Of a stretch of DNA of 15,661 nucleotides, positions 1 to 5,466 are shown piece after piece (within the stretch, counting starts at the first letter, position 1; every line of letters starts with the position of its first letter). The notes beneath the pieces are model-generated. The model saw only the letters and a list, made by a program, of their open reading frames with translations, was not told where the DNA came from and did no database searches. The position numbers were made by a program, and so were the translations under genes. The DNA comes from Zwartia sp. GTDB taxonomy: Bacteria; Pseudomonadota; Gammaproteobacteria; Burkholderiales; Burkholderiaceae_B. Where the stretch lies: assembly GCA_030653405.1 (NCBI GenBank), contig JAURZO010000246.1:1-15661 (forward strand), in the 5' to 3' direction.

Positions 1-372
1 AAGCTTCATCTGTTGTCACCCACCATCTCGCGCGTGAATGCGCCTGAAATTCAGCAAGTTGTCCTGAACCTTCTCAATAACGCCATTCAAGCGTTGTCTC
101 AAACACCTCACGAACCTAAAGAAATCACCGTCGAAACTGCGCGCGAAGGCGATAAAAACATACTGACGATTGCAGATAATGGAAAGGGTGTTCCAAAAGA
201 GCGCCAAACCAAACTCTTCGAACTTGCCTCCGGCAGTCAACACAACGGTATGGGCCTTGGGTTATGGCTCTGCAAACAAATCGTATCAAGAAACTCCGGT
301 ACGATTAGTTATGTAGATGGGCCCTCAGGCGGCGCTCGTTTTATCGTCAAGCTCCCTCACTTTACTACCTGA
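1..372 (+). CDS. Sensor histidine kinase, C-terminal ATPase domain (5' end outside window)
   Basis: Only the last 123 codons are present; the reading frame is open to base 1, so the TTG at 13 is an internal Leu codon and not a start. The visible part is a HATPase_c domain in the expected order: N box (EIQQVVLNLLNNAIQAL, about residues 16-32), G1 box (ADNGKGVP), and G2 box (GMGLGLWLCKQIV) followed by the usual GTI-GGARFIVKLP ending. Such domains bind ATP and phosphorylate the His of the dimerisation domain, which lies upstream of the window together with any sensor. The short linker between N and G1 boxes and the LWLCKQIV form resemble NtrB/PAS-type kinases, but the subfamily cannot be fixed. 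No response regulator follows, and a hairpin sits directly behind the stop. Confidence 0.9.
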   Translation, partial: KLHLLSPTISRVNAPEIQQVVLNLLNNAIQALSQTPHEPKEITVETAREGDKNILTIADNGKGVPKERQTKLFELASGSQHNGMGLGLWLCKQIVSRNSGTISYVDGPSGGARFIVKLPHFTT

Positions 373-415
373 AAAAAGCAAGCGTCGAAGTAAAGTTCAA
401 CCTGACTTCGACGCT
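372..415 (-). terminator. Intrinsic terminator of the alx-like TerC gene, possibly bidirectional
   Basis: Perfect 11-bp inverted repeat: AGCGTCGAAGT at 381-391 and ACTTCGACGCT at 405-415, with a 13-nt loop. Read on the minus strand, the stem is followed after 3 nt by six T (complement of A372-A377), which is a good terminator for the leftward TerC gene ending at 449. On the plus strand only a weak A/T stretch follows, so ending the histidine kinase transcript is possible but less certain. Confidence 0.75.
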
Positions 416-448
416 AAATATGCACAAACTTTTATGCTGCGCAGTGCA

Positions 449-1411
449 TTACTTGGATTCAGCGGCGGCCTTATTTGGCATCACCAAGCTTGCTACGATA
501 GACGTCAGCAAAATCGCTCCGACTACCCCGAGTGAAATACCCACAGGAATCTTGATCCAGTCCACGATCAGCATCTTGGTGCCCACAAAGACCAGGATAA
601 AACCAAGTCCATAGGTCAACAAGTGGAAACGATCCTTGAGATCCGCCAGTAAAAAGTACATCGCCCGCAGACCCAGGATCGCAAAGATGTTGGAGGTCAT
701 CACAATGAAGGGGTCTTCGGTGATCGCGAAAATAGCTGGGATGCTGTCGACCGCGAAAATGACGTCCGTAATACCGATCATGATGACGACGACAAACAGC
801 GGTGTAAACCAGCGCACGCCCCCTTTGTAGACCCAAAATTTCTCGCCTTCAAAGTTAGGCAAAATATTCATATGTCCGCGCATCCACTTGAGGATGGGGT
901 TCTTATCCAGATCTGAGTCCGCTTCTGCGAAGACCAGCATCTTGATACCCGTGACCAACAAGAACAAGCCAAAGACATACAAGATCCAGTGAAACTCTTT
1001 GATCAACCAGGCACCGATCAAAATCATGATCGCGCGCAAGACAATCGCACCGATGACGCCCAAGATCAACACCCGCTTTTGCAAATGCGGCGGCACTGCA
1101 AAAAAGGTGAAAAGCATCAAAAAGACGAAAATGTTATCGACAGCCAGCGACTTTTCGATCAAATATCCGGTCAGAAACTCGGATGCCTTTTGATTGGCCA
1201 GCTCGCGTCCGGCATTGCCATCCAGATACCACCACAGCAATGCATTAAAGATGAGCGCCAATACGACCCAAAGCGCTGACCATCTGAGCGCCTGTCCGAC
1301 CGAGACCTTGTCATCACCCTTGCGCTGCAGCACCAGTAGGTCGACTGCGCAGGCAACCACCACAAAGATCGCGAAACCGACCCACATCCACCAGCTACCA
1401 ATCGTTTCCAT
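449..1411 (-). CDS. TerC family membrane protein, Alx type (probable metal/pH homeostasis)
   Basis: A 320-residue polytopic membrane protein; Escherichia coli Alx has 321. It carries the two TerC signatures: SLAVDNIFVF (D92-N93) and DVIFAVDSIPAIF (D216, D222), plus D24 in the first helix. These acidic residues in helices are thought to take part in metal (Mn2+) export in Alx/TerC proteins. The open frame extends to 1471, but I chose ATG 1411: it gives METIGSWWMWVGF, matching the N-terminus of Alx, and a GGAG lies 7 nt upstream (complement of about 1419-1422). It is transcribed away from the NhaR-like gene, and a strong hairpin with a T-run follows its stop. Unlike E. coli alx and unlike the second TerC gene at 12335, its leader shows no yybP-ykoY element. 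The transported ion is inferred from the family. Confidence 0.9.
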   Translation of the reverse strand: METIGSWWMWVGFAIFVVVACAVDLLVLQRKGDDKVSVGQALRWSALWVVLALIFNALLWWYLDGNAGRELANQKASEFLTGYLIEKSLAVDNIFVFLMLFTFFAVPPHLQKRVLILGVIGAIVLRAIMILIGAWLIKEFHWILYVFGLFLLVTGIKMLVFAEADSDLDKNPILKWMRGHMNILPNFEGEKFWVYKGGVRWFTPLFVVVIMIGITDVIFAVDSIPAIFAITEDPFIVMTSNIFAILGLRAMYFLLADLKDRFHLLTYGLGFILVFVGTKMLIVDWIKIPVGISLGVVGAILLTSIVASLVMPNKAAAESK

Positions 1412-1555
1412 CAGACCACTCCATTTCATTAAGCGCACGACCCACAAGGTGCGCACAACCTGCAATTGCAAGTACAGGCGAGAGATTAGAGGCTGGCGTT
1501 ATTAATTTAAATGATCTATAAACTGACTATTAATATGATTTATTCGAACTAATAA
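1412..1555. promoter_or_regulatory. Divergent control region between the TerC gene and the NhaR-like gene
   Basis: The part next to nhaR (about 1501-1555) is strongly AT-rich and carries dyads: TATTAATA at 1528-1535, and a perfect 7-bp repeat ATTTATT-N6-AATAAAT at 1538-1557 that runs into the nhaR start codon. The part next to the TerC gene holds the palindromes GTGCGCAC (1449-1456) and TGCAATTGCA (1461-1470). LysR regulators commonly bind such dyads between themselves and a divergent target. I could not assign confident -35/-10 boxes on either strand. Confidence 0.4.
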
Positions 1556-2455
1556 ATGCTTAACTACCATCATTTACGTTATTTCTGGGCAGTCGCCACC
1601 GAGGGAAACCTTGCAAATGCGGCTGAAAAGCTCGGCGTCAGCATCCAGACCGTTAGCGGCCAGATCTCAAAACTGGAGGCCGACTTGGGGCGCACGCTGT
1701 TCCAACTCGAAGGACGCAGGCTCGTCCTCACCGAGGCTGGACGGGTCGCGAGACGCTATGCTGATGAAATCTTTCGTCTTGGCGAACAGATGCTCGACAC
1801 CTTGGCCGATGAGGCGCTGGAGCGCACCTTACGTTTAAATATTGGTGTCTCAGACGTATTGCCCAAAACGGCCTCTTACCGACTTCTCGCACCCGTTTTA
1901 CATGGTTCATTACCCGTCAAAATCGAATGCATCGAAGGTCGCTTCGAGGAGCTTTTACCCTCTCTGCTCTTACACAAACTTGACCTCGTGCTCTCCGACC
2001 GTCCTTATGCCCAGGGAGGGCCACAGCAAATCCGCTCACATTTGCTTGGCAAAAGTCCTGTGTCGATTTTTGGCAGCGCAACACTCATTTCTCAACTCAC
2101 CGGCTCATTTCCTGAGTGCCTGCAAGGAAAGCCTATGCTTTTGCCCACCCACGGCAGTGTTCTGAGAGCGCAGATTGATGACTGGTTGACTCGTCACCGC
2201 ATTCAAGTCAACGTATTAGCCGAGTTTGACGATGGCGCGCTAATGAAAACCTTTGGCATGCATGGCGAGGGCTTTTTCCCAGCTCCGTGCTTTGATCCCG
2301 AGGACATCACCACGCAATTTCAGGTCATCCACCTGGGCCGCGTCGATGATGTCTTTGAAAGCTATTACGCACTCGTCGACCGCCCCAAGCTCAACAACCC
2401 TGCGGTCCAATTGCTATTGGCCGGCGTAGAAACACGCACACGCATTCTTTCTTAA
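1556..2455 (+). CDS. nhaR: LysR-type transcriptional regulator, NhaR-like
   Basis: A 299-residue LTTR of full length. The N-terminus NYHHLRYFWAVATEGNLANAAEKL, then QTVSGQISKLE and LFQLEGRRLVLTEAG, is the winged helix-turn-helix (about residues 3-62). It matches the NhaR pattern (NYNHLYYFW in E. coli) rather than generic LysR. In the effector domain, KLDLVLSDRP, EFDDGALMKTFG, HLGRVDDVFESYYAL and NPAVQ also follow NhaR closely. E. coli NhaR activates the nhaA Na+/H+ antiporter in response to Na+ and alkaline pH. No antiporter gene is visible here; the divergent neighbour is an Alx-type TerC gene, which I infer to be a likely target. The ATG at 1556 has no clear Shine-Dalgarno sequence but gives the correct family N-terminus, and a dyad overlaps it. 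The symbol denotes family, not proven equivalence. Confidence 0.88.
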   Translation: MLNYHHLRYFWAVATEGNLANAAEKLGVSIQTVSGQISKLEADLGRTLFQLEGRRLVLTEAGRVARRYADEIFRLGEQMLDTLADEALERTLRLNIGVSDVLPKTASYRLLAPVLHGSLPVKIECIEGRFEELLPSLLLHKLDLVLSDRPYAQGGPQQIRSHLLGKSPVSIFGSATLISQLTGSFPECLQGKPMLLPTHGSVLRAQIDDWLTRHRIQVNVLAEFDDGALMKTFGMHGEGFFPAPCFDPEDITTQFQVIHLGRVDDVFESYYALVDRPKLNNPAVQLLLAGVETRTRILS

Positions 2456-2466
2456 ACGATGCTCCA

Positions 2467-2487
2467 CAGCCCCAACAAGGGCTGCGT
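2467..2487. terminator. Hairpin between convergent nhaR-like and TRIC genes
   Basis: CAGCCC (2467-2472) pairs with GGGCTG (2479-2484) around a CAACAA loop, inside the 32-bp gap between two converging genes. The following CGTTTA is only weakly T-rich on either strand. A shared bidirectional terminator is the natural reading of its position, but the T-tract is poor. Confidence 0.45.
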
Positions 2488-3120
2488 TTATGTCCGCCAA
2501 GAAGGAAGTTTCCAGTTAAAAATCAATGCAAGTACTCTCAGTGCCGAAGCGCAGGCCGCGGCCAGAAATAAGCATGTCCACTGCGGCAAACCCATATATT
2601 GAGTCAATATCAATACCCATCCCCCGGCAAAGGCGCACAAGGCATAGGGTCTGTGATCATTAAAGACTCGCGGAATTTCGTTACACACCACATCCCGCAG
2701 CACGCCACCAAACACCGCGGTAATCATCCCCATCAGGACAGCCACCAGGGCGGGCATGTCCATCGTCAAAGCGATTTGTGTACCACTCGCGCAAAACAGC
2801 CCCATCCCAAGAGCATCAGGCCACTGCATGGCCCGTTCGGTCGGCTCAAAGTGCTTGTTACGCATAAACAACATCGCTGCAATCGCAAGCAACACCACCA
2901 TCCATAAAAGCGCATGCTGATCGACCCAAAAGAAAGGGCGCCGATCCAGCAACACATCACGCAATGTTCCACCACCAAAAGCCGCGAGGATCGCCACGGC
3001 GCATACTCCCACCGCATCCAGACGCCTGCGGGCAGCCTCAATGACGGCTGAAAGGGCAAACGCAATCGTTCCAACTACCTCAATCACGAACTGTGCCGTT
3101 GTAAATACTGAAACATCCAT
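2488..3120 (-). CDS. TRIC/UPF0126 family membrane protein (trimeric cation channel-like)
   Basis: A 210-residue, very hydrophobic protein of usual family length with about seven predicted membrane helices. The family arises from an internal duplication, and both repeat signatures are visible: GGGTLRDVLLD (about residues 49-59) and FGGVLRDVVCNEIP (137-150). The prokaryotic members (YadS/YicG type in E. coli) are related to eukaryotic TRIC channels and form trimeric cation channels in structural work; some annotations call them glycine transporters. The physiological ion here is unknown. The ATG at 3120 is preceded on the minus strand by a GGGA-containing stretch about 8-10 nt away. The gene is monocistronic, converging on the nhaR-like gene and diverging from the secreted protein gene at 3275. 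Confidence 0.9.
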   Translation of the reverse strand: MDVSVFTTAQFVIEVVGTIAFALSAVIEAARRRLDAVGVCAVAILAAFGGGTLRDVLLDRRPFFWVDQHALLWMVVLLAIAAMLFMRNKHFEPTERAMQWPDALGMGLFCASGTQIALTMDMPALVAVLMGMITAVFGGVLRDVVCNEIPRVFNDHRPYALCAFAGGWVLILTQYMGLPQWTCLFLAAACASALRVLALIFNWKLPSWRT

Positions 3121-3218
3121 GACATAGATCCCAATTAAAGTAGGTCATACAACATAAATAATACCTTCTCACTTGAGTACAAGACGACTAACGATGTAAT
3201 CTGTGCTGCCTATTGAGT

Positions 3219-3246
3219 CTATGCACAAAGGTCTGCATAGTATTTT
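3219..3246 (+). promoter_or_regulatory. Hairpin with T-run in the leader of the outer-membrane protein gene
   Basis: CTATGCA (3219-3225) and TGCATAG (3234-3240) form a perfect 7-bp inverted repeat with an 8-nt spacer, followed at once by TATTTTT. This may be a weak terminator/attenuator in the mRNA leader, or an operator dyad in DNA. It lies inside the longest open frame of the next gene (GTG 3203) but upstream of its signal-peptide start, which argues for the later start. Confidence 0.4.
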
Positions 3247-3274
3247 TACAATAACTGTGATGACTGCAGCCACT

Positions 3275-4174
3275 ATGCAAAAAGATTGGGTTTCTTCACC
3301 CGCCTCCAAGCTCAAACTCTATCTCGTGCTTGTTGCCGGGCTGCTGCTGGCGTCTTTTAATAGTCATGCGATCGATTTAAACCCGTTTGATGTTGTGGCT
3401 CCCCCTGCGGATATGAACTTTTTTTCAGCATCCCTCATCAATGCAGAGTCGACGGGGAGTTACCAGCGAGGGATCCGACCCACAAATTCCTCAACCTTAT
3501 CGATAAACCAAGTTCAACTCCGGCTTGGGCGCTCCTACAAAATCGGCGGCTACACAGGACTCTCCTTTTTACAGTTGCCTATCGGTTCTATTCGACCGGG
3601 CGGTGCCGCAGCCAACCAACCAACGGATAGTGGCATAGGTGACCTTACCCTGGCAACGGCGATCTGGCCTTACGCAAATAGAGAGACGCGGACTTATTTT
3701 GGCGTTGCAGGCTATCTCACCTTGCCCACGGGGAGCTACTCGAACCAGCAGCTCTTTAACTTTGGCGGCAAGCGTGTATCAGGGGATATCCAAGTCGCCT
3801 ACCAGACCGGGCTCGCTAAACAGCTCGATGGCATGGCGAGCATGGACGTGATGTGGTTCTCGCCAAATAACCACCTCGGCCCTGGCAACGCACAATTCAC
3901 TCAAAAACCGCTCTATACCGCCCAGGTGGGTCCCATCTATCATTTCAACCAGACATTTTCAGTCGCCGCGACATATTTATATGTTTGGGGAGCTGAAACG
4001 AGTATCAATGGCAACAGTAACAACAACGCCCTTCAAAATCACCGCTACCTGCTGAGTGCGGTCGCCACGACCTCCAAAGGTCGATTCATGCTGCAATACG
4101 GTTCAAATATCGACACCCAATTTGGCTTTTCGGAAACCAGGCGGCTGGTCCTGCGCTATGCTCTAGCGTTCTAG
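3275..4174 (+). CDS. Secreted beta-barrel protein, phenol-degradation MetA-like transporter family
   Basis: About 299 residues from ATG 3275. The first 32 residues form a signal peptide: basic start, then LYLVLVAGLLLASF and a cleavage-type SHA before ID. The mature chain is rich in alternating hydrophobic/polar strands (INQVQLRLGRSYKIGGYTGLSFLQLPIGS, GIGDLTLATAIWPY, TYFGVAGYLTLPTGSY) and ends in LRYALAF with a terminal Phe, as outer-membrane barrels do. The GIGDLTLA and YLTLPTGSY strands fit the MetA-pathway-of-phenol-degradation family (Phenol_MetA_deg), thought to help uptake of hydrophobic or aromatic compounds. The frame is open from GTG 3203 with other ATGs at 3221 and 3260; none has a good Shine-Dalgarno sequence. 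I chose 3275 for signal-peptide length, with 3260 the next best. No aromatic catabolic gene is nearby, so the substrate is unknown. Confidence 0.75.
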   Translation: MQKDWVSSPASKLKLYLVLVAGLLLASFNSHAIDLNPFDVVAPPADMNFFSASLINAESTGSYQRGIRPTNSSTLSINQVQLRLGRSYKIGGYTGLSFLQLPIGSIRPGGAAANQPTDSGIGDLTLATAIWPYANRETRTYFGVAGYLTLPTGSYSNQQLFNFGGKRVSGDIQVAYQTGLAKQLDGMASMDVMWFSPNNHLGPGNAQFTQKPLYTAQVGPIYHFNQTFSVAATYLYVWGAETSINGNSNNNALQNHRYLLSAVATTSKGRFMLQYGSNIDTQFGFSETRRLVLRYALAF

Positions 4175-4182
4175 AGCGTTTC
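4160..4182 (+). terminator. Hairpin overlapping the stop codon of the MetA-like gene
   Basis: GCTCTAG (4160-4166) pairs perfectly with CTAGAGC (4171-4177) around a CGTT tetraloop. The TAG stop (4172-4174) lies in the right arm, and GTTTCATT follows. It sits between this gene and the convergent LysR gene ending at 4219. The T-run is short, so termination efficiency is uncertain. Confidence 0.45.
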
Positions 4183-4218
4183 ATTGAATCAGCATGAGCA
4201 GACTCAACACGCAGCGAC

Positions 4219-5172
4219 TCAGCCAATAAAGCGCGCGTCTGTCCAGATTTTCTTTTCGCAAAGATCGCGCATCACACGCTTGGCGACTGCACTGACGGCC
4301 TCAGCCGCTGCGGAAACAGGGATGTGACGGGCACGGCATAGCGCGACTGTTCGTGTCACCTCCGGCGCGCGGATGGGCAAACTTCTCAAAAGTCCCGCCT
4401 CGATTTCAGCCTTGAGTGGCATCACCGGCAAAATCGTCTGTCCCAGCCCCGCGAGCAAAGAATTGCGCAAAATACTAATTGAGCTAATGTCAGCGATGAC
4501 ATTCGGCAATTGTAGGCCCGCCTTCGAGGCCGCCTCTTCGATGATCGGTCTTACACCGTGAGGATTGGCGGGCAAGATAAGCGGTTTGCCTAATGCTTCG
4601 CGAAAGCTAATTGAGGCGCGAGGCTGATCACTCTGGCGACCCTGTTCGGTCGCCGCATAAATCAAAGACATCCGCTCGGACACAAGTGACTCATAGAGAA
4701 AATCATCCAACTGACCGTCGTCAAACAGGATAGAAAGATGCAAAGATCCAGCTTGGAGCTGGCGTGCCAAGTTACCGGTCAACTCCTCCGTCAACTCCAG
4801 ATTGACCTGCGGCAAGCCCTGACGCACTGCCGCGATCAGCGGCAAAGCCAGCGCATGGGAAATACTGTGTGGCAGGCCAAAGATCACGCGTCCAGACGGC
4901 GCCTTAATGAGACTCGAGACACTGGCCTGTGCATCAGCCACCTGGCGCAAAATAGACAGCGCATGCACATGAAACAACGCACCCGCTTCGGTCAACGTGA
5001 CCCCCCGACGCGAGCGCAGAAAAAGCGTCGCACCGAGCTCCCCCTCCAGCTGAGCGAGTTGGTGACTGAGCGCGGACTGAGCGATGTGCACCTTACTGGC
5101 TGCTTTTGAAAAAGTGCCATGCTCGGCGATCGCCACAAAATAGCGGAGTTGCCTGAGTTCCATCTGATTCAT
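4219..5172 (-). CDS. LysR-type transcriptional regulator (Nac-like subgroup), divergent from gntP
   Basis: A 317-residue LTTR. Residues 1-65 hold the winged helix-turn-helix: MELRQLRYFVAIAEHGTFSKAA, HIAQSALSHQLAQLEGELG and LFLRSRRGVTLTEAG. The effector domain includes GLPHSISHALALPLIAAVRQ, PLILPANPHGVRPIIEEA and LLAGLGQTILPV. The 'HIAQ-ALS-Q-A-LEGEL' and 'R-RGVTLTEAG' forms resemble the Nac/CbI-type group, but the ligand cannot be told. Two in-frame ATGs lie at 5172 and 5163; the second gives MELRQLRYFV and is also possible, and neither has a clear Shine-Dalgarno sequence. The gene is divergent from the GntP permease at 5467, the typical layout for a LysR regulator and its transport target, so control of that permease is the first hypothesis. 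Confidence 0.9.
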   Translation of the reverse strand: MNQMELRQLRYFVAIAEHGTFSKAASKVHIAQSALSHQLAQLEGELGATLFLRSRRGVTLTEAGALFHVHALSILRQVADAQASVSSLIKAPSGRVIFGLPHSISHALALPLIAAVRQGLPQVNLELTEELTGNLARQLQAGSLHLSILFDDGQLDDFLYESLVSERMSLIYAATEQGRQSDQPRASISFREALGKPLILPANPHGVRPIIEEAASKAGLQLPNVIADISSISILRNSLLAGLGQTILPVMPLKAEIEAGLLRSLPIRAPEVTRTVALCRARHIPVSAAAEAVSAVAKRVMRDLCEKKIWTDARFIG

Positions 5173-5195
5173 AGATAGATATAGATTAAAACAAT

Positions 5196-5225
5196 ATTAT
5201 ACAGATGGATAAAAAAAGACTCTAA
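5196..5225 (-). promoter_or_regulatory. Candidate promoter of the Nac-like LysR gene
   Basis: On the minus strand there is a perfect TATAAT (complement of 5196-5201), with TTAGAG (complement of 5220-5225) 18 nt upstream as a weak -35. Transcription would start near 5189, about 16 nt before the ATG at 5172. An LTTR with a weak -35 is common. Confidence 0.5.
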
Positions 5226-5239
5226 TCACTTTATCGGTT

Positions 5240-5271
5240 GTTGACGCGCAACTGTTGATTACCATCAACAG
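5240..5271. promoter_or_regulatory. Array of alternating GTTG/CAAC half-sites; candidate LysR operator or RNA hairpin
   Basis: Four half-sites alternate in 32 bp: GTTG 5240-5243, CAAC 5249-5252, GTTG 5254-5257 and CAAC 5266-5269. The right pair is part of a perfect 8-bp inverted repeat CTGTTGAT-TACC-ATCAACAG (5252-5271). The block lies about 70 bp from the LysR start and about 195 bp from gntP. As DNA it could be the regulator's binding site; as RNA the right pair could form a hairpin of a transcript ending at the terminator at 5334-5370. Confidence 0.45.
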
Positions 5272-5333
5272 GCATCATCCCCACAGGATCGTGTGCACGT
5301 CAAAGCCAAGTCTTCTTACCGGAGGACGAACAA

Positions 5334-5370
5334 AAGGTGGTCAGTCAATCGATTGACCACCTTATTTTTT
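5334..5370 (+). terminator. Strong intrinsic terminator not preceded by any recognised gene
   Basis: AAGGTGGTCA (5334-5343) and TGACCACCTT (5354-5363) make a perfect 10-bp stem with a 10-nt loop, followed by TATTTTTT (5363-5370). It reads on the plus strand, downstream of the divergent LysR start and 96 nt upstream of the gntP start. No coding region of supportable size precedes it. On the minus strand the stem is followed by TTTTG, so some leftward function is possible. It implies either a short plus-strand RNA (sRNA) or attenuation of gntP mRNA. Confidence 0.75.
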
Positions 5371-5466
5371 GAGCTTAAACAAATCGTTACATCTATAACA
5401 ATCGAAGGGGGGAATAGTGAACCTCCCATGTGATAGGCTAAAAACCTCACATTGCAAAGAATCAAT
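5371..5466 (+). promoter_or_regulatory. gntP leader with G6 hairpin and possible own promoter
   Basis: Downstream of the terminator, TTGAGC (5369-5374) and TATAAC (5394-5399) could form a promoter, but the 19-nt spacing is long. Six G (5407-5412) can pair with CCTCCC (5422-5427) around a 9-nt loop. The same G-run would serve as a Shine-Dalgarno for GTG 5417, which opens a 23-codon frame ending at 5488, across the gntP start. The gntP ATG itself has no good ribosome-binding site, so leader-coupled translation is conceivable. Confidence 0.3.

Noticed and set aside
1..6. Window begins exactly with AAGCTT (HindIII site)
   Set aside because: It could mark a cloning junction, but the reading frame runs smoothly through it and one six-base match proves nothing.
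1412..1471. Upstream start of the Alx-type TerC gene at 1471
   Set aside because: The 20 extra residues are unlike the family, whereas ATG 1411 has a GGAG site and the Alx-like N-terminus.
5452..5466. TTG 5452 as the gntP start
   Set aside because: It adds only MQRIN before the family-typical MDLFSIL start, uses a rare start codon and has no ribosome-binding site.
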